Source: Candidatus Peregrinibacteria bacterium
Lineage (GTDB): Bacteria > Patescibacteriota > Gracilibacteria > UM-FILTER-43-11
Direction: 5' to 3'
Length of the DNA: 64,000 nucleotides
NCBI GenBank assembly: GCA_016932505.1
Contig: JAFGCT010000035.1
Location: 1-64,000 of the forward strand
Part shown: piece by piece, positions 20,781 to 30,486 of the stretch
How positions within the stretch are numbered: position 1 is the first letter of the stretch
How the letters are laid out: each line of letters begins with the position of its first letter
The notes under the pieces: model-generated
The model's input: the letters and a program-made list of their open reading frames with translations, nothing else
What the model was told of the DNA's origin: nothing
Databases searched by the model: none
Position numbers and translations under genes: made by a program

Positions 20781-20890
20781 ACGATTGTGTAATTCTCTAT
20801 TCGGTGCCTTATCCCGCTGAGCGGGACGACTCCGAACGATTGTGTAATTCTCTATTCGGTGCCTTATCCCGCTGAGCGGGACGACTCCGA
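20781..20890. repeat. Perfect 55-bp tandem duplication abutting tRNA-Gln; each unit resembles the tRNA 5' half with a hairpin insert
   Basis: 20781-20835 and 20836-20890 identical; shares cggtgcctta and cgactcc(c)gaacg with tRNA. Confidence 0.93.
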
Positions 20891-21021
20891 ACGTTTTTTG
20901 CTTAATCAGTTTATCAGAAAGCAATTTGCAGTCAAACAGTTTTTATTATTAAAATCTTGGCAAGAGGTACAGCTTAATGTAGAATTCACATTGTATCTTT
21001 CGAATTAAAATAAATATTTAC

Positions 21022-21690
21022 ATGAGATTCTGTTCTCTAATTATAGCTTCGCTTTTCCTTTTGAGCGCTTGTGGCAACTCACTAGGCTCAAATATTGCTG
21101 AAGATAACATTCGTAAGCCTAAAATTCCTGCTAAGGCTAGTATGATTGATTATAGAAATGTGGATACTTCCAATATGAATATTGATGAAATGGAAGTTCT
21201 TCTCGATGAAATAGAAAAAGATATAGAGAGGCCGAATATTACTGAGGATGACATTAGGAGGGGTTGGTATTATGGCGGAGAAGAGAATATTAAATATGGT
21301 ACTCCTTCTTCCTGGTTATGGGTAAACGAGGGGGGGAAATCAAAATGGATCAGTCCGAGTATAATTGAGGAAACCGATTATCAAGCAGAAAGTATTCTAT
21401 GTGAAGAAACATCAGGTGAATATATTGTTAGCTGTATTGATACGGAAATTGCTGATTGTAAATATATTCCAGAAACAGTTTGCAAATGTATTGAGGATTC
21501 TAAATGGGTAAAAACCCAAGGTTGTATTTTAACTGATGAAGATGGTGAGTTTATACAGGTTTCCCAAGAAGAATTAAATCAAGGTTGGTACAAGGGTTTA
21601 CCAAATGAGAAAAAACTTGATACTCCACCTTCATGGATCTGGATAGACGCCGGTTTTGAGTCACAATGGCAGAATCCTGCTCCAAAATAA
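21022..21690 (+). CDS. Lipoprotein with two internal GWYxG...TPxSWxW repeats
   Basis: Lipobox LLSAC; duplicated motif read from translation. Confidence 0.75.
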   Translation: MRFCSLIIASLFLLSACGNSLGSNIAEDNIRKPKIPAKASMIDYRNVDTSNMNIDEMEVLLDEIEKDIERPNITEDDIRRGWYYGGEENIKYGTPSSWLWVNEGGKSKWISPSIIEETDYQAESILCEETSGEYIVSCIDTEIADCKYIPETVCKCIEDSKWVKTQGCILTDEDGEFIQVSQEELNQGWYKGLPNEKKLDTPPSWIWIDAGFESQWQNPAPK

Positions 21691-21815
21691 TAGTAGATTT
21701 TAGATAATTTAATAAATATATAATTAAAAACCATAAAATTATCACTAAAGGCATAACAATTATACTAATTCTGACTTTCAGTCTTATTCCATTAAATATT
21801 CAAGTAAGTGCTCAA

Positions 21816-23108
21816 GTGCCTTTTCAGTTTGCAAGAGAATACAGGCTTGTAGTACACGAGATGAATATTAATAGGCCTATAGAAAGGATAAAGATGCTTT
21901 CAGTTTTGTTAAAATTTTTCTCTAACGCTGTACCACATATCGACTTATCCGAAGACTCTTCAGTCTGTAAACTTGAATTCCTTGAATGTGATGATTTTTT
22001 TTATAGATACCGAGGTGCTTCTCAAAAAGACCTACTAGTATGGATGTATCAATTAAGCAGATTGGATTCTGGAAAAGAAATTTCTACTGAGGATAGTGAG
22101 AATTTATATAGAAGATTATGGCTGGAAGCCAGAAATAATAATTGGATAGGAGATACCGAACTTACGTATGGGGTTTTTCAGGATTTTTTATACCGTTATA
22201 TGATTACTGAAAAATTCAATACTCCTTATTACGAAGGTCTTGTTCTTGATTCTAATGAAATAAATGTAAGGAATTTCAGTGATCCCGATGTTATTTCTAC
22301 TTATGAGGGTAATTTGTTTGAGCATATACTTAAGCTTAAATCTAAAAAAACTCGCTCAAAACATGAAACAGCAGTACTTAATATACTAACTGGCTACTAT
22401 CAGGAATTTAAAAATGTTAAAACTGAAATTGTAAGGATGAATCATCCGGCAAATAAGTTTCCTAAAATGCCTGAAAGTATTAGGCAAGCTATTTTGGATA
22501 ATAACCTTAATGAGGTTCTTAGCTCCGTAACCTATGATTATTCCCATGATACCAGTAACAGAAGATTTAATGTTGTTACAGGTGCCAGTAAATTAAATGG
22601 AGATGTAATTCAACCCGGGCAGGTAATTGATTTTATGTATGAGCTTTCGGATAAAAAGTGGTATGACTATAAATGGGGTTGGGTTATTTTGGAAGGTATT
22701 AGCCAATGGCAATTAGGTGGTGGTCTTTGTGGTTCGGCAACACTTATCTACAATCCATCGTGGAAAGCTGGTCTTGAGATAGTTACCAGATACCCACATA
22801 GTCTTTATTATTCATCACTTTATCCCGAAAATGGAGTTGGTCTTGATGCGACAATTTATAGAAATAGTCACAAGAATCTAAGGATAAAGAATAATACAAA
22901 CTCACCGATAATTTATTACGTGGAAGATGACACTGAAAACGAAAATGTTAGTGTTTATCTTATTGGAAATTCACCTTATGAAAAAGTTGAAGTTGAAGGA
23001 CCTATACAAATAAATAGAACTACATACAAGTGGGTAAGAAAGATGTATTATTCTGACGGAACAGTGAATGCTGAAGAGTTAATCTCAAAATATGGAGCAA
23101 TTTATTAA
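21816..23108 (+). CDS. VanW-like protein, probably secreted (reading frame opens upstream, see findings)
   Basis: VIQPGQVIDF...GWVILEG...LGGGLCGSATLIYN...AGLEIVTRYPHS...GLDATIY...LRIKNNTNSPI. Confidence 0.8.
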   Translation: MPFQFAREYRLVVHEMNINRPIERIKMLSVLLKFFSNAVPHIDLSEDSSVCKLEFLECDDFFYRYRGASQKDLLVWMYQLSRLDSGKEISTEDSENLYRRLWLEARNNNWIGDTELTYGVFQDFLYRYMITEKFNTPYYEGLVLDSNEINVRNFSDPDVISTYEGNLFEHILKLKSKKTRSKHETAVLNILTGYYQEFKNVKTEIVRMNHPANKFPKMPESIRQAILDNNLNEVLSSVTYDYSHDTSNRRFNVVTGASKLNGDVIQPGQVIDFMYELSDKKWYDYKWGWVILEGISQWQLGGGLCGSATLIYNPSWKAGLEIVTRYPHSLYYSSLYPENGVGLDATIYRNSHKNLRIKNNTNSPIIYYVEDDTENENVSVYLIGNSPYEKVEVEGPIQINRTTYKWVRKMYYSDGTVNAEELISKYGAIY

Positions 23109-23124
23109 GAATCAATACTAAGTT

Positions 23125-23268
23125 ATGAATAAATTATTACTGATTATTTTTACATTATTTTTTCTTACCGCTTGTGCAGATAAGATTATTCTACCTGACC
23201 CAGATATGGCACTTCCAACTAATCCTCCTGATGCCGATTTGATGCAACCTGTAACTGACCCACAATAA
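23125..23268 (+). CDS. Small 47-aa lipoprotein, absent from the ORF track
   Basis: MNKLLLIIFTLFFLTACADKIILPDPDMALPTNPPDADLMQPVTDPQ; stop overlaps next ATG (TAATG). Confidence 0.7.
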   Translation: MNKLLLIIFTLFFLTACADKIILPDPDMALPTNPPDADLMQPVTDPQ

Positions 23269-23969
23269 TGCCATTAGTTCGACTTAATAAGTATCTTTCA
23301 GAAATGGGTATAGCTTCCCGACGCGAGTCGGATGTTTTAATATCTAAAGGAAAAGTAAAAGTTAATGGAAAAGTGGTTACTGAAATGGGAATTAAAGTTG
23401 ATACAGAGAAAGACAAAGTTGAAGTTAATGATTCTGTCGCAAAGGATCGTGAAAAACTTATTTATATTGCTCTGAATAAACCTAAGGGTTATGTATGCTC
23501 AGTTAAGCCAACCAGAATGGATCCAAATACCGTACTTGATTTAATAGATATAGATGAGCGCATTTATCCTGTTGGAAGATTGGATAAGGAGACTACTGGC
23601 CTTTTGTTGCTTACAAATGATGGTACATTCGTAAATGCGATCATTCATCCATCATCCGAATCAGAGAAAGAATATGAAGTAACTTTTTATCAGCAAATTC
23701 CACTGGGAGCTATTTTTAAGCTTGAGGAAGGTGTAAAACTGGAGGGTGTTCGGACTCTGCCGACAAGAGTAAAGAAAATTGCTCCAGCCAAAATTCGCAT
23801 TATTTTAAGAGAGGGTAAAAACAGACAAGTCAGACGAATCTGTCAGAAAGTTGGGTATCCCGTTAAATCTCTTAAAAGAGTAAGAATAAAAGGGCTTAGC
23901 TTGGGGAATTTAAAACTTGGGGAATGGAGGTATCTTACTAAAAAGGAGGTTGAGAACCTAAAAGCTTAA
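23268..23969 (+). CDS. RsuA/RluB-family rRNA pseudouridine synthase
   Basis: S4 domain MPLVRLNKYLSEMGIASRRESD; YPVGRLDKETTGLLLLTNDG. Confidence 0.92.
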   Translation: MPLVRLNKYLSEMGIASRRESDVLISKGKVKVNGKVVTEMGIKVDTEKDKVEVNDSVAKDREKLIYIALNKPKGYVCSVKPTRMDPNTVLDLIDIDERIYPVGRLDKETTGLLLLTNDGTFVNAIIHPSSESEKEYEVTFYQQIPLGAIFKLEEGVKLEGVRTLPTRVKKIAPAKIRIILREGKNRQVRRICQKVGYPVKSLKRVRIKGLSLGNLKLGEWRYLTKKEVENLKA

Positions 23970-23978
23970 GAATATTTA

Positions 23979-24755
23979 ATGACTTACTATTTCAAACAAA
24001 AATTATTGGGTGATCTTGCTTCAACGATTAAAGGTATGTTGCATTTTCAGCAATCCGTAGAAAGTTGGATGGATGATGCGGGAATTGATATTTCTGATTC
24101 ACAATATAAGAAGCTCGCAAAGTATGTTGATTTATTAAAGGGTAAAAATGAACAGCTTAATTTAACAAGAATAGTAGATAGTCAGGAGGTATGGATAAAA
24201 CATATTCTTGATTCTCTTATTGCTGCACCTTTTTTTAAGATAGAAGCGGGGATGAAGGTGATTGATATTGGTACTGGTGGAGGGCTTCCGGGTATACCTC
24301 TTGCAATATTATTTCCTTCTGTTCAATTTACATTAGTTGACGCCACTCAGAAGAAAATTGATGCCGTACGTGAATTTGCCCATGAGCTAAATCTAAATAA
24401 TGTAAATTGTATTGCAGAGCGTATTGAAGTTCTTGGACAAAATCCCGATTATCGTGATCAATTTGATTTGGTTCTATCACGTGCGCTGGCACCGCTTAGA
24501 GTCTTAATTGAACTTTCAGTTCCTTTAATACATTTATATGGAAATGTTGTTGCCTATAAAGGTCCTGAATATATTTCCGAACTTTCTGATGCTAGAAATG
24601 CGGTTGCGAAACTACAGTGTGAACAGCCAAAAGTTCTTCAGTATTCACTTCCAGAAAATAAGGGGAATAGAACTATAATCCTTATTACAAAAAAGCGTGT
24701 TACACCTAATATTTACCCCCGACGTGATGGCATGCCTGCTAATCGGCCACTTTAA
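23979..24755 (+). CDS. rsmG: 16S rRNA (guanine527-N7)-methyltransferase RsmG
   Basis: HILDSL, VIDIGTGGGLPGIPLAI, C-terminal YPRRDGMPANRPL. Confidence 0.92.
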   Translation: MTYYFKQKLLGDLASTIKGMLHFQQSVESWMDDAGIDISDSQYKKLAKYVDLLKGKNEQLNLTRIVDSQEVWIKHILDSLIAAPFFKIEAGMKVIDIGTGGGLPGIPLAILFPSVQFTLVDATQKKIDAVREFAHELNLNNVNCIAERIEVLGQNPDYRDQFDLVLSRALAPLRVLIELSVPLIHLYGNVVAYKGPEYISELSDARNAVAKLQCEQPKVLQYSLPENKGNRTIILITKKRVTPNIYPRRDGMPANRPL

Positions 24756-24784
24756 TTTAACATTTATCATTTAATATTTTTCAT

Positions 24785-25369
24785 TTGTCACGATTTGATA
24801 CTCAAGATAAGTATTTTCAAAAAGCAAAGCAACTTGGCTATAGAGCGCGAAGTGTTTTTAAATTGGAAGAAATTCAGACCAAATTTAATTTAATTAAACA
24901 CGGAGATAATGTATTGGATTTAGGTGCTGCCCCTGGTAGTTTTTTGCAGTATATATCCAAAATAGTAGGAGAAAAAGGGAGCGCAGTAGGAATCGATTTG
25001 CAGAAAATTGAAAGTTTTCCTCAGCCAAATATTAAGACGTACGTAGGTGATATTTTTGATGATAAGGTTTATAAGGAAATTGGAATCAGAAGATTTGAAG
25101 TAATTACTTCTGATTTAGCACCAAAAACAAGCGGAGTCGCTTTTTTGGATGGTGGAAGATCACTTGATCTCAGTTTAAAAGTGTTGGATGTTTGTGATAA
25201 ATATTTAAAAAAGGGCGGAAATGCACTTATAAAAATTCTTCCTGGTTTTAATGAAGGGGATTTGGTTGGAGAACTTAAAAAGAAATTTAAGTCTGTAAAA
25301 AAATGTAGACCAAAGGCTATTCGTAAAACTAGTGGTGAGAGTTATTTGGTTTGTATGCGTTTTATATAA
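24785..25369 (+). CDS. rlmE: 23S rRNA 2'-O-methyltransferase RlmE/FtsJ (TTG start)
   Basis: YRARSVFKLEEI, VLDLGAAPGSFLQY, SDLAPKTSG. Confidence 0.92.
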   Translation: MSRFDTQDKYFQKAKQLGYRARSVFKLEEIQTKFNLIKHGDNVLDLGAAPGSFLQYISKIVGEKGSAVGIDLQKIESFPQPNIKTYVGDIFDDKVYKEIGIRRFEVITSDLAPKTSGVAFLDGGRSLDLSLKVLDVCDKYLKKGGNALIKILPGFNEGDLVGELKKKFKSVKKCRPKAIRKTSGESYLVCMRFI

Positions 25370-25389
25370 AACAATAAGTCTCTGCTTAT

Positions 25390-26982
25390 TTATAACGCAG
25401 CTTTTATAAACTCACGGAAAAGAGGATGAGGTCTATTTGGTCTACTCTTAAATTCAGGATGGAATTGTGAGCCAATCATAAATGGGTGATCTTTTATTTC
25501 CACAATTTCCATCAACTCCCTATCCGGTGATATTCCCGAGAATATAAGACCTTTTGATTCAAGTTGTTTTTTAAATGCATTGTTGAATTCATATCGGTGT
25601 CTGTGTCTTTCATCAATTCTTTCCTTTTTGTAACACTTCCAGGCCAAAGTCCCTTTTGTTATTTTACATGGCCATGATCCTAATCTGAGTGTTCCTCCTT
25701 TTGCACGTTTTTCATGCTGACCAGGAAGGAAATGGATTATTTTGTTTTTTGCTTTAGGACTGAATTCTTCTGATGTGGCATTTTTTATTTCAGCCACATT
25801 TTGTGCGAATTCAATTGCCATTATTTGTGAGCCTAAACACAATCCAAGGTAAGGTACACTTTCTTCTCGGCAGTATTGTGCAACCAATATCTTTCCTTCC
25901 GTACCCCTATGACCAAAACCTCCAGGTACAACAACGCCATCGACATGATGAAGTTTTTTCCATTCTTTTTTGTCTTCTGATTCAATTTTTTCAGCATCTA
26001 TCCATACAATTTTAGCTTTTCTATTATGAAAGAAGCTTGCTGATTTAATTGCTTCGATTACAGATAGATAAGCGTCATCTAATTCATTGTATTTTCCTGC
26101 CAGTCCAATTTTAATTTCTTCTGTTGTTGTATGAATTTTGTCCACTACTTTTTCCCATTCAGTAAGGTTAGGTTTTTTGTAATTTAAATTAAGTTTTGTA
26201 AGAATAGTTTTGGTAATATCGTATTTTTCAAAATTTAATGGACATTCATAAATCGAACTTACGGTTGGTGCAGGAATAACTGAATCTATGCCAACATCAC
26301 AGAAGTGAGATATTTTAACCAAATGTTTTTTTTCAATTTTGTCATCCGCTCTTAACATTATTAAATCCGGATGAATACCCATGCTCTGAAGTGTTCTTAC
26401 AGAAAGCTGTGTTGGTTTTGTCTTTAGTTCGTTTGACGCTTTAAGGAATGGGAGTAAAGTTAGGTGAATAAAAAGTGTATTTCCTCTGCCTTCTTCTGTC
26501 CTCATTTGTCTCATTGCTTCTGTAAATGGTTGACCTTCGATATCCCCAATAGTTCCTCCTATTTCACAAAGCATTATGTCACATTTTGATTCTTTACCTG
26601 CAAGCCTTACTCTTCTTTTAATTTCATCAGTAATGTGCGGGATAATCTGAATAGTACCACCTAGATAATCTCCCTTTCTTTCTCTGTCTAAAACTGTTTG
26701 ATAAACCTGACCAGTAGAAAAGCTACTTAGTTTACTTAAAGGAACATCGATAAATCTTTCGTAATGTCCTAAATCCAAATCTGTTTCCGCTCCGTCATCC
26801 GTTACAAATACTTCACCATGCTGAAATGGACTCATTGTACCTGGATCCACATTTAGATAAGGGTCAAGCTTTTGTGTAAAGACTTTGAATCCAGCCGCTT
26901 TAAGAAGATTTCCAATCGACGCAGATGCAATACCTTTACCTAGAGATGAACAAACTCCTCCTGTGATAAATATGTATTTCAT
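25390..26982 (-). CDS. pyrG: CTP synthase
   Basis: KYIFITGGVCSSLGKGIASASIG; GVVVPGGFGHRGTEGK; YLGLCLGSQ. Confidence 0.98.
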   Translation of the reverse strand: MKYIFITGGVCSSLGKGIASASIGNLLKAAGFKVFTQKLDPYLNVDPGTMSPFQHGEVFVTDDGAETDLDLGHYERFIDVPLSKLSSFSTGQVYQTVLDRERKGDYLGGTIQIIPHITDEIKRRVRLAGKESKCDIMLCEIGGTIGDIEGQPFTEAMRQMRTEEGRGNTLFIHLTLLPFLKASNELKTKPTQLSVRTLQSMGIHPDLIMLRADDKIEKKHLVKISHFCDVGIDSVIPAPTVSSIYECPLNFEKYDITKTILTKLNLNYKKPNLTEWEKVVDKIHTTTEEIKIGLAGKYNELDDAYLSVIEAIKSASFFHNRKAKIVWIDAEKIESEDKKEWKKLHHVDGVVVPGGFGHRGTEGKILVAQYCREESVPYLGLCLGSQIMAIEFAQNVAEIKNATSEEFSPKAKNKIIHFLPGQHEKRAKGGTLRLGSWPCKITKGTLAWKCYKKERIDERHRHRYEFNNAFKKQLESKGLIFSGISPDRELMEIVEIKDHPFMIGSQFHPEFKSRPNRPHPLFREFIKAAL

Positions 26983-27016
26983 AATTTAGATTTAGATTAA
27001 AGATTAAAGATTTGTA

Positions 27017-27988
27017 TTAGTACTTCAATCCTGTGGCTTGGCGTACTTTATTAAGTGTTGAGAGAGATATTTTTTTTACTTTTTCAGCTCCTTCTTCCAG
27101 AATTTTTTCTACTTTTTTAGGGTTCGCTTCTAGTTCTACTCTTTTTTCCCTATATGGTTTAAATTCATTTAGAATTTTTTCCAATAATAACTTTTTTGCA
27201 TCTCCGTATCCCATTCCACCTTTTTCAAAATTCTTTTTAAATATCAAAGCTTCATCATTGGGTACGAAAAGTTTATACAATTCATAAATAACATTTCCTT
27301 TTGCAATTTTTGGTTCATCTACACCTTTTGAATCAGTAATAATACCCATAACTGCTTTTTTTATTACTTTTTCATCATCAAAAATCGGTATTGTATTGTT
27401 GTAAGACTTAGACATTTTTTGTCCATCTGTTCCTGGTATTGTAGCTACTTCCGGTGGAATCTCCGGTTCCGGTATAACAAATGTTTCACCAAAGGAATTA
27501 TTAAACTTAATCGCAATATCCCGTGCCATTTCTACATGTTGTTTTTGATCCTTGCCAACAGGTACTATATTTGATTGATTTATAAGAATATCGGCTGTCA
27601 TAAGTGCAGGGTAGCAGAAAAGGCCTAGATTAGGTGATATACCTTTTGTAACTTTATCCTTATAACTATGTGCCCTTTCCATCAATCCAATAGGTGTAAT
27701 ACAGGAAAGTATCCATGTGAGTTCCGCAACTTCGGGCACATCCGATTGTACCCAAAAATGACACTTATCCGGTTCTATTCCAAGTGCGAGCATATCCATT
27801 GCAGCATCTAGGGTAAGTTTTTTCATTGTATCTGCATCCGAAATTGTAGTGAGGGAATGCAGGTTTGCTATAAAACAAAAAAGGTCGCTGGAATTCTGGT
27901 ACTCGACCATTCTTTTTATCATCCCGAAGTAATTCCCTATATGGAGCTTACCGGAGGGTTGTATTCCAGAGAGAACTCGTTTTTTCAT
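27017..27988 (-). CDS. trpS: Tryptophanyl-tRNA synthetase
   Basis: SGIQPSGKLHIGNYFG and KMSKSYNNTI. Confidence 0.97.
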   Translation of the reverse strand: MKKRVLSGIQPSGKLHIGNYFGMIKRMVEYQNSSDLFCFIANLHSLTTISDADTMKKLTLDAAMDMLALGIEPDKCHFWVQSDVPEVAELTWILSCITPIGLMERAHSYKDKVTKGISPNLGLFCYPALMTADILINQSNIVPVGKDQKQHVEMARDIAIKFNNSFGETFVIPEPEIPPEVATIPGTDGQKMSKSYNNTIPIFDDEKVIKKAVMGIITDSKGVDEPKIAKGNVIYELYKLFVPNDEALIFKKNFEKGGMGYGDAKKLLLEKILNEFKPYREKRVELEANPKKVEKILEEGAEKVKKISLSTLNKVRQATGLKY

Positions 27989-28215
27989 TTTTTTTATAAT
28001 TTATTAACACATTATCAGATTCTAACTTGAGTGGTCAATTAATTAAATAAAAAACGAAATGACGAAATGACAATATAATGTGATGACGAATTCTGACTTC
28101 TAGCATGTAAATTGGAAGACATATTTTATTAATAATATTCAATTTAAGAAAGGGTTGCGCCTTTCGACATTTCTAAAGTAAAATATAATCGAAATAAATC
28201 TTAAATATAAAAATT

Positions 28216-28569
28216 ATGCCATCAGATTTTTCAGCCGTAATTACAGATTCGGCAAAACCATCCGCTAAAGTTATTTCTTTAAAGGGCGAATTAGACGAGT
28301 CCGTTTTGGATGGATTGAAAACACAGTTAGATCCAATTTTAAATGATACTACAGTTTCAACTATAGTATTTAATTTACAGGAACTTGAGTTTATAAACAG
28401 TAAAGGAATTGGTTTTATTGTGTCTATTCATACTCATTTATCTAAAGATGCCAGAAAAATGATTATGGTTGCTGCCTCAGAGGAAGTAATGGATGTGATT
28501 AGTCTTGTGGGACTAACTTCAATTATTCCGTATTTTGCGACTATGGAGGAGGCTACAGCTACTTTATAA
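28216..28569 (+). CDS. STAS-domain anti-sigma-factor antagonist-like protein
   Basis: FNLQELEFINSKGIGFIVSIH. Confidence 0.82.
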   Translation: MPSDFSAVITDSAKPSAKVISLKGELDESVLDGLKTQLDPILNDTTVSTIVFNLQELEFINSKGIGFIVSIHTHLSKDARKMIMVAASEEVMDVISLVGLTSIIPYFATMEEATATL

Positions 28570-28593
28570 TAATTGTAGTGTGATGGGTGCTAA

Positions 28594-30429
28594 ATGCATC
28601 CCGCAATAATCAATACGCATACTATGGAATCACTTTTTTTCGAACTTGGACTTGTAATAATTGCTGCTTCGATAGTTGGCGTAATTTGTTATTATCTTAA
28701 ACAACCCTTAATTCTTGCTTATATTGCTGCAGGTGTTTTAATTGGACCTTCTGGACTTGGACTTGTACATGATATTGAAACAATACATATTATTGCTCAG
28801 GTTGGCATTATGCTGATGTTGTTTTTAGTAGGCTTGGAAATGAATCCTACACGCTTGAAGGATCTTGGGGCTGTTGCTTTTATAACGGGGATTGGACAGG
28901 TTGTTTTTACTGGTTTATTCGGGTATCTAATTGCTTCTATATTTGGATTCCCGTTTATTCAAGCTATGTATATTGCTGTTGCATTAACTTTAAGTAGTAC
29001 GGTTATAGCTTTAAAAATTATATATGACAAGCGAGATAACAATGCTTTATATGGTCAGGTGGCAATTAGTATTCTACTGGTACAGGACGTAATAGCTATT
29101 CTTGCACTTCTTGCACTTACTGGTTTTGAGGCTGGTTCTTTCTCTTTTGATTATATAAGATTTGGGGGAATTTTAGTTAAAGGTATTATTCTTTCTGCTC
29201 TTGCTATTCTTATTGCAAGAAAATTGCTTGGATATCTATATAATAAAATCGCAACATCACATGAACTCCTAATACTATTTAGCCTTGGTTGGGCTTTTTT
29301 AGTTGCGCTTGCGTGTGAATATATTGGTTTTAATATTGAAATAGGTGCCTTTATTGCAGGTCTATCTCTCGCAAGTCTTCCATATACGTTTGAGATTAAT
29401 GCCAAAGCTAAAGTTTTACGTGATTTTTTCATTACAATTTTCTTTGTTGCTCTTGGTGCCGGTATGATGTTTGCTTCAATGGGGCCAATGGTTGTGAAGT
29501 TTGTAGTGCTAACTTTATTTGTTTTAATCGGCAATCCTCTTATTGTAATGACAATTATGGGGTTACTTGGTTATGATAAACGAACTTCATTTTTTACAGG
29601 CTTATCCATTGCAAATATTAGTGAGTTTTCTTTGATTCTAATAACTATGGGTGGAACGCTTGGTCATGTAGATCAGAATGTAATTTCTATGGTTACAATT
29701 ATTGGTATTCTTACAATGACAATCTCTTCCTATTTAATGACATACAACAATCAAATCTACAATAAAATCAGAGGAGTGCTTACAATCTTTGAGTTCAGGA
29801 AATCCAAAACAGAGTTATCTACAAAAAAATCCGGTATGGCTAATCATATAATACTTTTGGGTTGCGGTCAGATGGGACATACCGTACTTGAGCAGATTAA
29901 GAATTTTAAAGAAGATTATCTTGTTGTAGACCATGACAATAGTGTTATTAAGGATTTAATAGAGAAGGGGATTACCTGCATATTTGGAGATATTGAGGAC
30001 GATGAACTCGTTAACGAATTGGATTTAGATAAAGCGGAGTTGATAATAAGTACACTTTCTAGTACGGAAGATAATATCTTTTTAATTAATCATATTGAAA
30101 AATTACCACGAGATAAGAGGCCAATAATTATAGTAACATCAGATTCTGGTCGTGAGGGTGTTATGCTATTTAACAGAGGGGCTGACTACGTTATTCTTAA
30201 GCCTTATCTTGGCGGGGAGCATATAAATGATATAAATAAACAGCTTTATGGTCTTGAGGCGGAAACACCTTTATCGCTTGTTCAAGAAATTGCAGTAGAT
30301 GGTAAGTCAAAATTTAAAAGTGACCATGATTATGCGAGGGTACTCCACAACTTGAACAAGCTTCGCTTGAGGGAAATTAAGCAGAAGATTGAAAAGAGGC
30401 ATATTGTTTTAAATTCTAAATCTATATAG
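28594..30429 (+). CDS. Kef-type cation/proton antiporter with C-terminal TrkA-N (RCK) domain
   Basis: Na/H exchanger TM region; ILLGCGQMGHTVLEQI...DHD Rossmann domain. Confidence 0.88.
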   Translation: MHPAIINTHTMESLFFELGLVIIAASIVGVICYYLKQPLILAYIAAGVLIGPSGLGLVHDIETIHIIAQVGIMLMLFLVGLEMNPTRLKDLGAVAFITGIGQVVFTGLFGYLIASIFGFPFIQAMYIAVALTLSSTVIALKIIYDKRDNNALYGQVAISILLVQDVIAILALLALTGFEAGSFSFDYIRFGGILVKGIILSALAILIARKLLGYLYNKIATSHELLILFSLGWAFLVALACEYIGFNIEIGAFIAGLSLASLPYTFEINAKAKVLRDFFITIFFVALGAGMMFASMGPMVVKFVVLTLFVLIGNPLIVMTIMGLLGYDKRTSFFTGLSIANISEFSLILITMGGTLGHVDQNVISMVTIIGILTMTISSYLMTYNNQIYNKIRGVLTIFEFRKSKTELSTKKSGMANHIILLGCGQMGHTVLEQIKNFKEDYLVVDHDNSVIKDLIEKGITCIFGDIEDDELVNELDLDKAELIISTLSSTEDNIFLINHIEKLPRDKRPIIIVTSDSGREGVMLFNRGADYVILKPYLGGEHINDINKQLYGLEAETPLSLVQEIAVDGKSKFKSDHDYARVLHNLNKLRLREIKQKIEKRHIVLNSKSI

Positions 30430-30486
30430 TACTCCGTGCTCTCGCTGTCGCTCGCCTCCTCCGATTTAGGATTGATTTAGAATTGA

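Noticed and set aside
20645-20875. ORF 76 aa containing AREEGFEPPNAGTKNRCLTTWR
   Set aside because: Antisense read-through of tRNA-Gln and the 55-bp repeats; a typical spurious tRNA-derived ORF
29151-29534. Minus-strand 127-aa ORF
   Set aside because: Shadow ORF inside the Kef-type antiporter
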